Source: Cercis canadensis
Taxonomy: Eukaryota; Streptophyta; Magnoliopsida; Fabales; Fabaceae
DNA length: 64,000 nucleotides
NCBI GenBank assembly: GCA_003255065.1
Contig: QAOA01000188.1
Coordinates: forward strand, 258,602 to 322,601
Direction of reading: 5' to 3'
Shown here: in pieces, positions 22,808-34,449 of the stretch
Layout of the letters: each line of letters opens with the position of its first letter
Position numbering within the stretch: the first letter of the stretch is position 1
Notes under the pieces: generated by a model
Told to the model about the DNA's origin: nothing
What the model saw: the letters and a program-made list of their open reading frames with translations, nothing else
Database searches by the model: none
Position numbers and translations under genes: made by a program

Positions 22808-24340
22808 TATGCTAATTTTGCCAACTTCAAGGCTGCGAAGGTCCTACCTGTGGATCTAAACTCCCAACAGTTAAAGAGGTTCCTTCATGAGGCTAAATTC
22901 TATGTCTGGGATGAGCCTTATTTGCTGCGAAGATGTGTTGACGGACTCTTGAGGAGATGTGTACCACAAGAGGAGGTGAAACATATATTAGGGCATTGTC
23001 ATGCTTTAGACTATGGCGGTCATTTTAGTGGCGATTAGATAGTTGCAAAAGTCCTCCAATCAGGGTTCTACTGGCCAATTGTTTTCAAAGACGCCTAGGA
23101 TTAATTGAAGACATGTGATCATTGCCATAGGACTAGCAACATCTTTAAAAGGCATGAAATGCCTTTGAATTCAGTACTCGAAGTTGAGTTATTCGATGTT
23201 TGGGGAATAGATTTTATGGGCCTTTTCCCATCATCACTCTATTGAGTATATCCTGGTTGCAGCCAATTATGTGTCTAAATGGGTTGAAGCAACTGCAACT
23301 AGAACCGATGAGGCTCAGGTAGTTATGAGTTTCCTCAAGAAGAACATATTCTCAAGATTTAGAGTTCTAAGAGCATTGATCAGTGATGAGGGTACTCATT
23401 TCTACAACAAGTGAATGAATGCTTTATTGAGTAAGTATGGTGTGAGGCACCGCATAACAACCCCATATCATCCACAAACCAGTGGACAAGTTGAAGTGTC
23501 AAACAAAGAGTTGAAAAGGATTCTGGAGAAGACTGTCAACGCCTCTAGAAAAGATTGGGCCATGAAGCTTGATGATGCTCTTTGGTCATACCGCACGACA
23601 TTGAAGACACCTCTTGGCATGTCTCCGTTCCAATTAGTGTATGGCAAGGCTTGTCATTTGCTTGTGGAATTGGAGCACAAAGCATGGTGGGCCACTAAGA
23701 TCCTTAATTTTGACCTGGCAGCAGCAAGGGAGAAACGGGTCCTTTAGCTTTATGAATTGGATGAATTCCGATATAAAGCTCATAAGAGTTCCAGGCTCTA
23801 NAGAAGACTGTCAACGCCTCTAGAAAAGATTGGGCCATGAAGCTTAATGATGCTCTTTGGTCATACCGCACGACATTGAAGACACCTCTCGGCATGTCTC
23901 CGTTCCAATTAGTGTATGGCAAGGCTTGTCATTTGCTTGTGGAATTGGAGCACAAAGCATGGTGGGCCACTAAGATCCTTAATTTTGACCTGGCAGCAGC
24001 AAGGGAGAAACGGGTCCTTTAGCTTTATGAATTGGATGAATTCCGATATAAAGCTCATAAGAGTTCCAGGCTCTACAAAGAGAAAACAAAGCGATGACAT
24101 GATAAGAGAATTACCCAAAGGACTTTTGAACCAAGACAACAAGTTTTGCTATACAATTCATGGTTAAGACTTTTCCCTGGGAAGCTGAAATCGAGGTGGT
24201 CAGGACCATTTATAATCAAGACAGTTTATCCTATGGAGCTATTGAGGTGGCTGACATGGAATCGGGAAGAAATTTCAAGGTTAATGGGTAACGACTTAAG
24301 CATTATTGGGGAGATGGGGTTAAACACCAAATCTCTTTAA
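22808..24340 (+). pseudogene. Athila element A integrase
   Basis: Integrase inserts the cDNA. The HHCC zinc domain is readable (HILGHCHALDYGGHF ... KTCDHCHR), then WGIDFMG, a frameshift near 23,225, then [20 protein letters not shown] and [20 protein letters not shown]. The last 274 bp unit (23,527-23,800) is repeated as 23,802-24,075 across a single N at 23,801 with a few mismatches, almost certainly an assembly join. The C-terminal basic end follows (24,076-24,340) with further frame breaks. Confidence 0.85.
23527..24075. repeat. 274-bp direct repeat around single N (23,801)
   Basis: 23,527-23,800 and 23,802-24,075 are equal in length and differ by a few substitutions. The N falls exactly at the join. 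A tandem duplication inside the integrase is less likely than unmerged allelic contigs. Confidence 0.85.
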
Positions 24341-26300
24341 TGGTCATCTCTGCACCAGCATAATCTCAAATAAAGTCTGGCTTAGGACTTTAAATTAAGT
24401 GCTTCTTAGGAGGCAACCCAAGTTTTTAAACCTTTGTCTTTACTTACTTTTAGTTGTTTATGTTTTTGTTTTTCATTTTCCTTCTTGTCATAATTGTTTA
24501 CTGAGTTTCACTTTTGGCATGACAGGAGAGAGCATGGCCAGTGACATGACCATGTCTTAACCCGTGTATGGAAGGTAGAGAGATCAGGAGGGTAACACGG
24601 CCTTGAACATAGCTGTGTCTTTAACCGTGTGCACCATATAGAGAGCTAGGAGGAGATACACGAGCACACACATGGTCGTGGCAACAAACATGCAAACCTC
24701 ACAGGAATCCAACAGGAAGACACGGTGGGTAACATAGCCGTGTTCCATCCTGTGTCATTTACTCGGAGCTAATTATCAAGAGACACGACCATATGTTGTC
24801 TCAGGTAAGTCTTTAAATTTGCCAGGTCACAACCACGGTCATTAACACGGCTGTGTTAGTACCGTGTCACTTAACAGAAGTATCTCCACATCGAACACGG
24901 CCTAAGACACAGGGAAGTCACCCCCGTGTCACTTAAACACCCTACGTGTCATTTCCCGTGTCACTCGCTCAAGCACAACACGCCCACAGCACACGGCTGT
25001 GTTGTGGCCGTGTCATTCAAAACCTTTAAAAATCCAATTCGTGGGCCATTTCCTTACTTCAGAAAACCCTTCTTCCTCTTAATCTCTCTTAAATCCCTAG
25101 CTATTCCAGCAATCCTACTCCTATTTCCGGCCAATCCTACTCCATTAAACCAAAAAATTTCTTGCTTAGTCACATTTCCCCATTTTACCATATCAGCACA
25201 CATAGTTCAGTAGTTCTATTGCAATTTCAGATTACTCCTGCTTCCTACAGGTATTGGACTCTTTATTTTTTTTGTTCTTTCTGCTCTGTTTTGATTATGA
25301 GTGTTTGCTATACGTTGCCTAGTTTATTTCATATGGTAGTATGGGAGAATATTAACTAGGCTGTACAAGAATAGGAATCAAAACACAATTGAAATGGCTA
25401 CTATAGAATCTGCCTATAGTGAGGGAATTTGGGGCATCATGCTATTCATGATTAATTTTGTGGGATTAGTTCATTGTGAGAGTGAATACTGTTATCTTAT
25501 TGTTCCTATGTTATTATGGTTTATCATGAGGACATCAAAAGATATTGACTGTGGGTGGTATTTTTTAAAAAACTGATTGGGAAATTTGATGATTATGGGA
25601 AATTTTGCTAATGTTGAGGAATAGGCTTATTCTCCTTGCAAGTACTGATGCTATAGCACCACCATTGATAACCTTGCCATGAAGAATTTACATTTGACAC
25701 AGTTACAGTATGCTAGGAGTAATATTACTGATTTACTAGGTAATTCCTATTCTGTAATGGTCAGTGCTTGAGTTTTTAAAAAAGGATTTGCTATTGATCA
25801 CTGTTAGTGGGAACTTGTTGCTTGTGAGGCCTGTATTGGCCTAATAGATATAGTCACTTATTTTCGCATGACATTAAGACCTTGGTTTGAAATACTGTTA
25901 TCTTGCACTTCCTATTTGTGTAGATACTATCATTGATTTAGTGCTATGGATTCTTTTAGTTTACTGGACATTGTTGATGGTAGGAATCTGTTGCTTATTG
26001 TTGTGTGTTGTTGTGCATTGCCTATTTTGTTTAGTAAGGGAATGTAGGGATGTTGACTTTAAGATGAACAAATATGAACTTGCTATTGTAGAAATTGGTG
26101 ATTTTGGGTTCATTCTTGATTTCGGGAAGTATTTATTTTTGGGAAATCTATTCTTGCAATACACAGTCTTATGGCTACCACCACTAATAACATTGCTGTG
26201 GGACTTTAAATCTGAAACTGTTACACTGGCTATGGAATTTAATGATAATTGTCCATGCTTTGTGATTCACTTAGTTAATCTATTTTTGCAGGCAAACAAT
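24341..26300 (+). mobile_element. Element A internal leader before the env-position ORF
   Basis: Non-coding or weakly coding part of the element. 24,530-25,020 is a second array of CACGG/CCGTG half-palindromes like that in the LTR. 25,260-26,300 has Leu/Ile/Cys-rich open stretches (for example 25,887-26,327) without recognisable conservation. No gene is called. Confidence 0.6.
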
Positions 26301-27839
26301 ATGACAAAGCGCACTGATGACACATAGCCACGCCGGGAGAAGTTGCAACCGCGAAAGAACCGTCCAAACCCTCTGGAATCACCGTCTCCTCCAACAAAGA
26401 AGAGACAATCAAGGACCACTGATACATCTGTCCACCCATTCCTCTGCTTTCAAGGTGCGGAGCATAAGGAGAGATTGACCAAACTCTCCACTAAATCATT
26501 TGAACTTAGCCGATACCCGGTATGGCTAGTGATGCAAGAGCTTGGACTTGAAGAAAAGGTCCGACAACTACTCAGTCCAGAACAATAGAGCAGTGTCTTC
26601 GAGCTCCAAGAACCAGCGTATAGAGAACTCACCTTGGAGGTTCTCGCCACTGTGGAGATCAACACCACGTTCACCGATTCAAACACCACGTGGTATGAGC
26701 CAGACACGATCAAGTTTTGTCTTGGCTCATTCATGCATAGCATGAATGTTCAGGAGTTCACCGAGGTAGTAGGGTTGGCAGGACAACTACCTACTGGACT
26801 CCAAGCGAGGGACACATAGCAACTAGACTGGACCTTCACCAGCGCGGACCCGGCAGAATGCTGGAAAGAAGTGAGCACTGAAGCCACTTATGAAGCCAAA
26901 AGGTCCAAGGCATCTACTCTCCGGTCACCAGCACTCAGATACATCCACAAGTTATTGGTCCACTCATTGAACGCGAGAAGGGAGAGCACGGGCGTCGTGC
27001 GTAAAAGGAACCTATTCTATCTCCAGTGTATAGGGGAGAAAAAACACTGCCACCTAGGATATGCCTTCCTGCAACTGGTGAAAGGTTACATGGAACGAGG
27101 AAACTTTGGAGCTATTGGGGGTGCCTCTATCATCACACGCTTAGCCAAGCACTTGGATGTCATCGGTGACAAGACTACCCTCACGGTTGCCTATCGACCT
27201 CTATCGCTGGGGATGGATACCCTGAAGGCAATGGGCATGGTGGAGTGCCGCATTGATGCCTAGGGCACCTACTTCGCTCTAGTCGGTGCTCTACCACGAG
27301 CTGTACCTGGCAGTCCACAACCTGAGGAGCCATGCATGGATGCCCCTGAGGCCCCTGTCACCGATACACCCCAGTTGGAGGAACAACCGACGGCAGGGCC
27401 AAGCACGTCTGCACCTTCACGGTCACAACCATATCCTGGTTTCCCGTCCACTTTGGCTGACGAGGAAAACAGGAAACCAACACCCCTTGAACGGTAGTTG
27501 GCTCGGATAGAAGTCAAGGTCAATGGCACAAGGACTCGAGTCAACCGTCTCATTCTAGACAACCGTCGGGAGTGACATGATAGGCATCAGTGGATGTCCT
27601 ATGAGCTGGCACATCACCAGTGGGTTCAATCCACTCTTCAGATGATGTGTCAGTCCTTGGGACTCCAGCCTCCACTGCCGCCTCGTCCGCCTATCTTCCA
27701 AGAGGCAGCGTACGATGCCAACATAACCCTTACGGTTGAGCAGATTCACCCACCGAGCACTTCGTCCCGAGCTCCATGGTCTACCTTTCCACCTGCACCA
27801 CCAACCAACCAACCTTCTAAAGCACCACCAAGGGAGTAG
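26301..27839 (+). pseudogene. Athila-type ORF in the env position
   Basis: Athila elements carry an extra ORF between integrase and the 3' LTR, related to the Pfam ATHILA ORF-1 family and often called env-like. The frame begins MTKRTDDT at 26,301. It includes a basic Pro-rich N-terminus and ELSRYPVWLVMQELGLEEKV, a hallmark of that family. EPAYRELTLEVLATVEINTT and FTEVVGLAGQLPTGL follow, then a central helical region and a Pro-rich C-terminal tail ending PPRE at 27,839. Stops at 26,328, 26,586, 26,817, 27,261, 27,496 and 27,574 interrupt it. No signal peptide or transmembrane segment was seen in the conserved part. Its role is unknown in the family. Confidence 0.75.
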
Positions 27840-28756
27840 TTTAGCATTTTCTCTCATTTTCTTTTTCTATTTTTCATTCCTGTTTGATTTTGGTTATGCA
27901 TTCACCCCTTACGTGTGCGCTGGTCTAGTTGTCTATCTTCCTTGTAAGCCCTGTTTATGCTCAACCGGACTTGATGCACAAATCATTGGCCCGTTCAAGA
28001 CTCTCATACCTCAAGGAGTATTCTTCCTCTTATCTTTCTAGCTATTCTTTGTGGACAATGCATGATTTAAGTGTTGGGGGGGAGGGGGAAGACTTTTATA
28101 AGTCTTGATTTAAGTTTATGCATTTGAGTCTGGAAGCATGTGGAATTGGAACATTGTGCCTCTGGAATCTCCTGGATGACTACTTTTTAAATTGTTGATT
28201 AATTTTTTGTGCTTAGTATTCTACTTTGAAGCTTGCTGCATTAGAAAGTAACTATTTAAGTGTAATGGAATTAGGAATGCTAGAAGTCAATTTATACTTG
28301 CTCAACTTAAAGGAATTAATTAGAATATCTTGTGCTGAAAAATGGTATTTCGCTGTTGCCAATTGAAGAAATTTTTTTTATTAGAAGTTCTTTTAAGTGT
28401 TTTCAAGTTATGAATCAATGTGAGCATAGTGGGGCTCTGCTCCTCTGTGCTCGAAACTGGAGAAGGATATGAGTATGTCAATGAAGTATAACTAGTTGAA
28501 TATGGGTCATAGGCAATGACCAGACACCACATCCTCGGACCCCTAACTATGCAAGAAAAGAAAAGAAAAAATAATAACACACTTGAGTTCTTAGCATTAA
28601 AGTATTTATATTTCTGTCTATGATTAGAACAACGTAATAAGCACAGGGTAATTCTCTCCAGATATTGAGAGTGTAGCTAAGGTAAACTGTTATGCAATGA
28701 CTGGGTCCATAAACCAAAGTAGAAACTGAATAATGCAGCTACTCAGTATAGGGCAC
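27840..28756 (+). mobile_element. Element A 3' untranslated region, truncated
   Basis: Starts with a G-rich run (GTGTTGGGGGGGAGGGGGA near 28,072-28,090) characteristic of Athila 3' regions. The segment 28,425-28,756 is an inverted copy of 29,640-29,945 in element B. A stops at about 28,756, without polypurine tract or 3' LTR, at the tail-to-tail junction. Confidence 0.7.
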
Positions 28757-29520
28757 CTCATTACAAATGAATTACACCAAACCCTAACACTAAGAGTTTA
28801 GCTACTCATAACTGAATTCAATAAAATTAAATAGATGAAATTAAACATAAGATGAGAAGAAGAAAAACTAGATCGAGTTTCAATTGCTCCTCTTCGTGCT
28901 CTAGCTCGTCTCCTCCTTTTCTTCGTAAGTACGGCCTCCCTAACACTTGCCTCAGATTCCTATTTATACTTCTATGAAGTTAGGTCATCTCATCAGAAAT
29001 AGCTCTAGCATGGCTTTGACACGGCCGTGTTCTATTTCTGGACTTGGGTGTGTCACTTAAGGTGCTTCCTTGGTCATTGAACATGGGACCAGACACGGCT
29101 GTGTTCTTCTCTGGTCTTAGCCCATGTTCCTCAGACATGGCCCGTGTGTCTCCTTGCTCTGGGCATGTTCTATATTTGTACATTCTGCCTAATCAACACG
29201 GTCTCACACACGGTCGTGTCTGATCTTTTCTTGACCGTGTTTGTCCATTAGCTTGAGCAGCAACTTCTGGATGTTAGACACAGAGGAAACATAGTCGTGT
29301 TCCTGCCCGTGTCCTAATGAAAACTTTGTATGACACTGGTTTCCTTGCCATTTGCTTCATGGATTGCTTCCAACTTCTTCCTTTTTCCTGATTAAACATC
29401 TTGATACCTGTCAACACCAATTCATGGATTAAATACTATGTTTAATGAGGATTTGCTCACAATGCAGGTAGGAATTCAGTATTAAAACATGGTTTTTATA
29501 GTTTGAAAAGACAAGTATCA
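28757..29520 (-). mobile_element. Element B: truncated 3' LTR
   Basis: Matches the first 750 bp or so of the LTR (compare 40,012-40,762), reading on the minus strand from TGATACTTG at 29,520 down to 28,757, where it breaks into element A. It carries the CACGG/CCGTG array at 29,010-29,310. Confidence 0.8.
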
Positions 29521-29522
29521 AA

Positions 29523-29545
29523 TTCCCCCACACTTGAACATTTGC
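29523..29545 (-). promoter_or_regulatory. Polypurine tract, element B
   Basis: On the minus strand, CAAGTGTGGGGGAAT directly precedes the LTR start TGATACTTG. This is the expected plus-strand priming site and it fixes the LTR 5' boundary. Confidence 0.65.
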
Positions 29546-29901
29546 TTGTACTCAAGCAATTTAAACTAGCACATGTTCCTCAAGTGCTCTCTATGGACAG
29601 ACAATTCAATTTCTACAAAAAAAAAATTATGCAACGTACCCTACATTGAGCAGCTGCATTATTCAGTTTCTACTTTGGTTTATGGACCCAGTCATTGCAT
29701 AACAGTTTGCCTTAGCTAGACTCTCAGTATCTAGAGAGAATTACCCTGTGCTTATTACGTTGTTCTAATCATAGATAGAAATATAAATACTTTAATGCTA
29801 AGAACTCAAGTGTGTTATTATTTTTTCTTTTCTTTTCTTTTCTTGCATAGTTAAGGGTCCTAGGATGTGGTGTCCGGTCATTGTCTGCGACCCACATTCA
29901 A
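29546..29901 (-). mobile_element. Element B 3' untranslated region
   Basis: Inverted counterpart of the 3' region of A (28,425-28,756). It abuts the protease coding region directly near 29,945, because RT, RNase H, integrase and the env-position ORF are deleted in B. Confidence 0.7.
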
Positions 29902-30753
29902 CTAGTTATACTTCAATGGCATACTCATATCCTTCTCCAGTTTCAAGCACACAGGTAGAGGTTTGAGCTCAAGTTTTGGAGACTGCTCTTTATGCACATC
30001 CTTTTGCAAGTCTTTTATTTTTGGTGGTGAGGAAATCGAATATGATGGCAGAGCAGCCAACAATGCTACATGTTTTGCACATGTTGAATCTCTTGCAAAA
30101 TTAGATATGGTTATCACATAAACCAAAACTCTTTCAAGAGGACAAAAGGACAGATTCTTCCTAAACATGCTAGTAATGATAGAGTCCAAAATGTCCAAGC
30201 AGAAACATTCTTCTTTCTCCATAGGGTGTTGCATTGCATTGAACACATTAAAGATCACCTTCTCATCTTGAACTTTCAGAGTCAAAGTCTCGTCAACTAC
30301 ATCTATCAATGCTCTTCCAGTAGCTAGAAATGGCCGCCCCAAAATAAGTGGAATCTCTCCATCTTCCTCCATATCTAGAACAACAAAATCCATCGGAAAG
30401 ATAAACTTGTCAACCTTAACCAAGACATGTTCTACTAGACCATAGGGATATTTGATTGATCGGTTGGCAAGTTGAAGCGTAATCATGGTGGATTTTACTT
30501 GACCAATTCCTAGCTTTTTGAAGATGGACAGAGGCATGAGAGTCACGCTTGCTCCCTGATCACATAACACCTTCCCAAATGTGATGTCTCCAATGGTGCA
30601 TGGAATGAAGAAACTCCCAGGATCTTTCAGCTTTGGAGGTAATTTCCTTTGTAGAATAGCACTGCATTCTTCAGTCAACATTACTATCTCATCATCTCCA
30701 ATTTTTCTTTTCTTGGTCAGAAGATCCTTCATAAATTTTACATAGGATGACAT
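29902..30753 (-). CDS. Element B protease region (pol remnant), long open frame
   Basis: 283 open codons on the minus strand, starting MSSYVKFMKDLLTKKRKIGD and including KVLCDQGASVTLMPLSIFKK, ILGRPFLATGRALIDV and HPMEKEECFCLDILDSIITS. The protease active-site triplet reads D-Q-G rather than D-L/S-G. The frame stays open to LELKPLPV and then runs into 3' UTR sequence, which marks the deletion of RT through env. The openness compared with A suggests recent activity in trans or a young copy. Confidence 0.7.
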   Translation of the reverse strand: MSSYVKFMKDLLTKKRKIGDDEIVMLTEECSAILQRKLPPKLKDPGSFFIPCTIGDITFGKVLCDQGASVTLMPLSIFKKLGIGQVKSTMITLQLANRSIKYPYGLVEHVLVKVDKFIFPMDFVVLDMEEDGEIPLILGRPFLATGRALIDVVDETLTLKVQDEKVIFNVFNAMQHPMEKEECFCLDILDSIITSMFRKNLSFCPLERVLVYVITISNFARDSTCAKHVALLAALPSYSISSPPKIKDLQKDVHKEQSPKLELKPLPVCLKLEKDMSMPLKYN

Positions 30754-32150
30754 CTATTCCTGTGCTTCAGCAAAAGGTATGTTAATCTGTAATTTCTTAA
30801 AGACCTCTAAGAAATTGCTGAATTGTTTCTCATCCTGTTGTTTCTTAAGCCTTTGAGGAAAAGACACCTTGACAAGAGGTACTGAAGCACATGGTCTGGT
30901 CAATTTCTCGCCTTTTTCTCTACTTCTTGCCTTCGTGGGACGGCTGGATGTTGGGTCCCCATTTGTCCTTGTTGCCTTACCATCTTCTTCTTCTGGTGTT
31001 TTTTTTTCTTGGGATGGGCTCAATCACTTTTCCACTCCTTGTAGTTATGACCTTCACATGCTCCTTAGGATTTGGAATAGTGTCACTGGGTAAAGAGCCT
31101 TGAGGCCTGTTTGCCAATTGTTTTGCCATCTATCCCACCTGAGTTTCCAAATTCCGAATTGATGCATATTGATTTTTGAACCTGCTCCTGGTTTCCTCCA
31201 TAAAGGTTGTAGTTTTCTGAATGAAAGCTGTGGTTTGGGTGGTCAATTTTTCTAGTGCACTCTCCAAAGAATGACTCTTCTCATTGGTTTGGGATTGTGA
31301 AGCTTGACCTTGAGTTGGTTGTTGTGGTGACTGATATACATAGCTAGGTCTGTGGGAAGCCCCTTGATTTCCTTGATTACCCCATGAAAAATTTGGGTGA
31401 TTTCACCAACCTGGATTATAAGCAAGAGCATAAGGATTATTCTGAGGTCTTGGAGGATTACCCATATAGTTCACTTGTTCTTGAGAAACTGGAGGACCAA
31501 ACATGTTTCCCGGGCACTCTCCATTAACATGGTTCCCTGCACAGAAATCACAAACATGTGTAGAAAAGTTGACTGCATTCACATTAACAGTCTCAAACTT
31601 TTTGGACAACTCAGCCACGTGTTATGTTAATAACTTGTTCTGAACTAATAGTGCATCTAGTGCCCCGACTTCCATCACGCCTCTCTTGACTATGGATCTC
31701 TCTCCTTGACTTTGGTAGTCATTGCAAGCCATCCTCTTAAACAATTCCCAAGCTTGTTCCGAAGTTTTATAATTCACAATTCCACCTGCAACAAGCTCCA
31801 CATTTTCCTTCGTGTGGGAAGCTTCCCGTTGTAAAAGCTCTGAACTTGGATCCAGAAATTGAAAGAATGATGTGGGCATCTCCTCAGTATATCATTATAC
31901 CGCTCCCAAGCTTCACTCAAAGATTCTCCATTTTGTTGACGGAAAGAAGTAATCTCAGTCCTCAACCTTTCTGATTTGGAAGGAAGGAAATACCGAGCGA
32001 GAAATTGATTCACCAAGTTTGACCAAGTGGTAATGCTACCCCTTGGTTGAGAATCCAACCAACTTGTGGCCTTATCTCGCACAGAAAATGGAAAGAGTCT
32101 GAGTCGAATCGCATCATCACTGACCCCATTCAACTTCACCATGTCACAAA
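30754..32150 (-). pseudogene. gag: Element B gag, repeat copy 1
   Basis: Minus-strand gag in several frames: VKLNGVSDDAIRLRLFPFSV (32,142 onward), SWLDSQPRGSITTWSNLVNQ, WERYNDILRRCPHHSFNFW, the zinc knuckle CDFCAGNHVNGEC (31,540-31,580), YMGNPPRPQNNPYA and the basic tail TRTNGDPTSSRP. It ends at the N-terminal side exactly where a CACTA left end was inserted (32,151). It is near-identical to copy 3 (33,431-34,449). Confidence 0.8.
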
Positions 32151-32268
32151 CACTACAAGAAAAATGTCATTTTCCAACGGAATAAAATACCGTTAGAATT
32201 TTTTAAAAATTCCAACGGTAATTCCAACGGAATTATATTACCGTTGGAATTTTCTGTTAGAATTAACA
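32151..32268 (+). mobile_element. CACTA left-end fragment (second copy)
   Basis: 118 bp nearly identical to the first 118 bp of the complete CACTA element at 34,450, in the same insertion position after CACAAA. It breaks off into gag sequence at about 32,269. It is part of the repeated gag block, not an independent insertion. Confidence 0.8.
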
Positions 32269-32756
32269 TTGAACCTGCTCCTGGTTTCCTCCATAAAGGT
32301 TGTAGTTTTCTGAATGAAAGCTGTGGTTTGTGTGGTCAATTTTTCTAGTGCACTCTCCAAAGAATGACTCTTCTCATTGGTTTGGGATTGTGAAGCTTGA
32401 CCTTGAGTTGGTTGTTGTGGTGACTGATATACATAGCTGGGTCTGTGGGAAGCCCCTTGATTTCCTTGATTACCCCATGAAAAATTTGGGTGATTTCACC
32501 AACCTGGATTATAAGTAAGAGCATAAGGATTATTCTGAGGTCTTGGAGGATTACCCATATAGTTCACTTGTTCTTGAGAAACTGGAGGACCAAACATGTT
32601 TCCCTGGCACTCTCCATTAACATGGTTCCCTGCATAGAAATCACAAACATGTGTAGAAAAGTTGACTGCATTCACATTAACAATCTCAAACTTTTTGGAC
32701 AACTCAGCCACGTGTTATGTTAATAACTTGTTCTGAACTAATAGTGCATCTAGTGC
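32269..32756 (-). repeat. Element B gag, repeat copy 2 (partial)
   Basis: Third partial copy of the gag middle region (zinc knuckle region, CDFYAGNHVNGEC with the second Cys replaced by Tyr). It matches 31,190-31,664 and 33,473-33,957. Bounded on the left by the CACTA fragment and on the right by an unrelated LTR fragment. Confidence 0.8.
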
Positions 32757-33129
32757 TGTTGTGAAAATTCCAACGCAAGTGTACGTTGTCGTTTGCAAGT
32801 AATAAAATGAGATCAATTTATCGTTCCCACGAGGACTAATGTACCAACTACCGAAATAGGGTTAACCTTAACTTTATCTAATCAATCGATAAGAAGATAT
32901 TTCAATGAAACAACTAAAAATAGAATGAAAACAATGTAAACCAGAAAAATAGCAAATTAAACCAGAAAAATTATAGATTCAGCAAGAGAGAAGCACCTAG
33001 GGTTCCGACTTCACCATAATTACTCCCAGCTTTCATTCCATATTCCATTAACTCCAATTTATCTTCCTATTTGCTAATCAAGATTCCCTAATTTATTCAC
33101 TAGCCTCTCCCAAGGTCTAGTGTAAATAT
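32757..33129 (-). mobile_element. Gypsy LTR-end fragment
   Basis: The reverse complement ends in ACACTTGCGTTGGAATTTTC and contains GTCCTCGTGGGAACGATAAA, like the 3' end of the element C LTR (42,545-42,617) but diverged. Cut off by the N gap. Probably brought in by misassembly or a deleted insertion. Confidence 0.5.
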
Positions 33130-33430
33130 NNNNNNNNNNNNNNNNNNNNNNNNNNNNNNNNNNNNNNNNNNNNNNNNNNNNNNNNNNNNNNNNNNNNNNN
33201 NNNNNNNNNNNNNNNNNNNNNNNNNNNNNNNNNNNNNNNNNNNNNNNNNNNNNNNNNNNNNNNNNNNNNNNNNNNNNNNNNNNNNNNNNNNNNNNNNNNN
33301 NNNNNNNNNNNNNNNNNNNNNNNNNNNNNNNNNNNNNNNNNNNNNNNNNNNNNNNNNNNNNNNNNNNNNNNNNNNNNNNNNNNNNNNNNNNNNNNNNNNN
33401 NNNNNNNNNNNNNNNNNNNNNNNNNNNNNN
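33130..33430. other. Assembly gap (301 N)
   Basis: Run of N inside the repeated gag block of element B. The repeat order around it may be an assembly product. Confidence 0.99.
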
Positions 33431-34449
33431 TCCCACCTGAGTTTCCAAATTCCGAATTGATGCATATTGATTTTTGAACCTGCTCCTGGTTTCCTCCATA
33501 AAGGTTGTAGTTTTCTGAATGAAAGCTGTGGTTTGGGTGGTCAATTTTTCTAGTGCACTCTCCAAAGAATGACTCTTCTCATTGGTTTGGGATTGTGAAG
33601 CTTGACCTTGAGTTGGTTGTTGTGGTGACTGATATACATAGCTAGGTCTGTGGGAAGCCCCTTGATTTCCTTGATTACCCCATGAAAAATTTGGGTGATT
33701 TCACCAACCTGGATTATAAGTAAGAGCATAAGGATTATTCTGAGGTCTTGGAGGATTACCCATATAGTTCACTTGTTCTTGAGAAACTGGAGGACCAAAC
33801 ATGTTTCCCGGGCACTCTCCATTAACATGGTTCCCTGCACAGAAATCACAAACATGTGTAGAAAAGTTGACTGCATTCACATTAACAGTCTCAAACTTTT
33901 TGGACAACTCAGCCACGTGTTATGTTAATAACTTGTTCTGAACTAATAGTGCATCTAGTGCCCCGACTTCCATCACGCCTCTCTTGACTATGGATCTCTC
34001 TCCTTGACTTTGGTAGTCATTGCAAGCCATCCTCTTAAACAATTCCCAAGCTTGTTCCGAAGTTTTATAATTCACAATTCCACCTGCAACAAGCTCCACA
34101 TTTGCCTTCGTGTGGGGAAGCTTCCCGTTGTAAAAGCTCTGAACTTGGATCCAGAAATTGAAAGAATGATGTGGGCATCTCCTCAGTATATCATTATACC
34201 GCTCCCAAGCTTCACTCAAAGATTCTCCATTTTGTTGACGGAAAGAAGTAATCTCAGTCCTCAACCTTTCTGATTTGGAAGGAAGGAAATACCGAGCGAG
34301 AAATTGATTCACCAAGTTTGACCAAGTGGTAATGCTACCCCTTGGTTGAGAATCCAACCAACTTGTGGCCTTATCTCGCACAGAAAATGGAAAGAGTCTG
34401 AGTCGAATCGCATCATCACTGACCCCATTCAACTTCACCATGTCACAAA
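33431..34449 (-). pseudogene. gag: Element B gag, repeat copy 3
   Basis: Minus-strand gag from DMVKLNGVSDDAIRLRLFPF, open for 185 codons (34,477-33,920), through WERYNDILRRCPHHSF, then the zinc knuckle CDFCAGNHVNGEC and ESALEKLTTQTTAF. The N-terminal part of the same gene is at 38,801-39,161, on the other side of the CACTA element. Joining across the transposon restores the MQICD-MVKLNG reading seen in A. Confidence 0.85.

Noticed and set aside
25887-26327. 146-codon Leu/Cys-rich frame in element A
   Set aside because: Biased composition in AT-rich leader, no conserved motif; its end merely runs into the start of the Athila ORF.
27269-27857. Minus-strand frames opposite the Athila ORF
   Set aside because: Antisense shadows of a GC-richer coding region.
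17041-29520. A single complete Athila element with direct LTRs
   Set aside because: The LTR at 28,757-29,520 is in the opposite orientation and truncated, and its polypurine tract belongs to the minus-strand element B.
33074-33565. 163-codon frame across the second N run
   Set aside because: Only the end outside the gap is real (gag, ESALEKLTTQT); the rest is unknown sequence.
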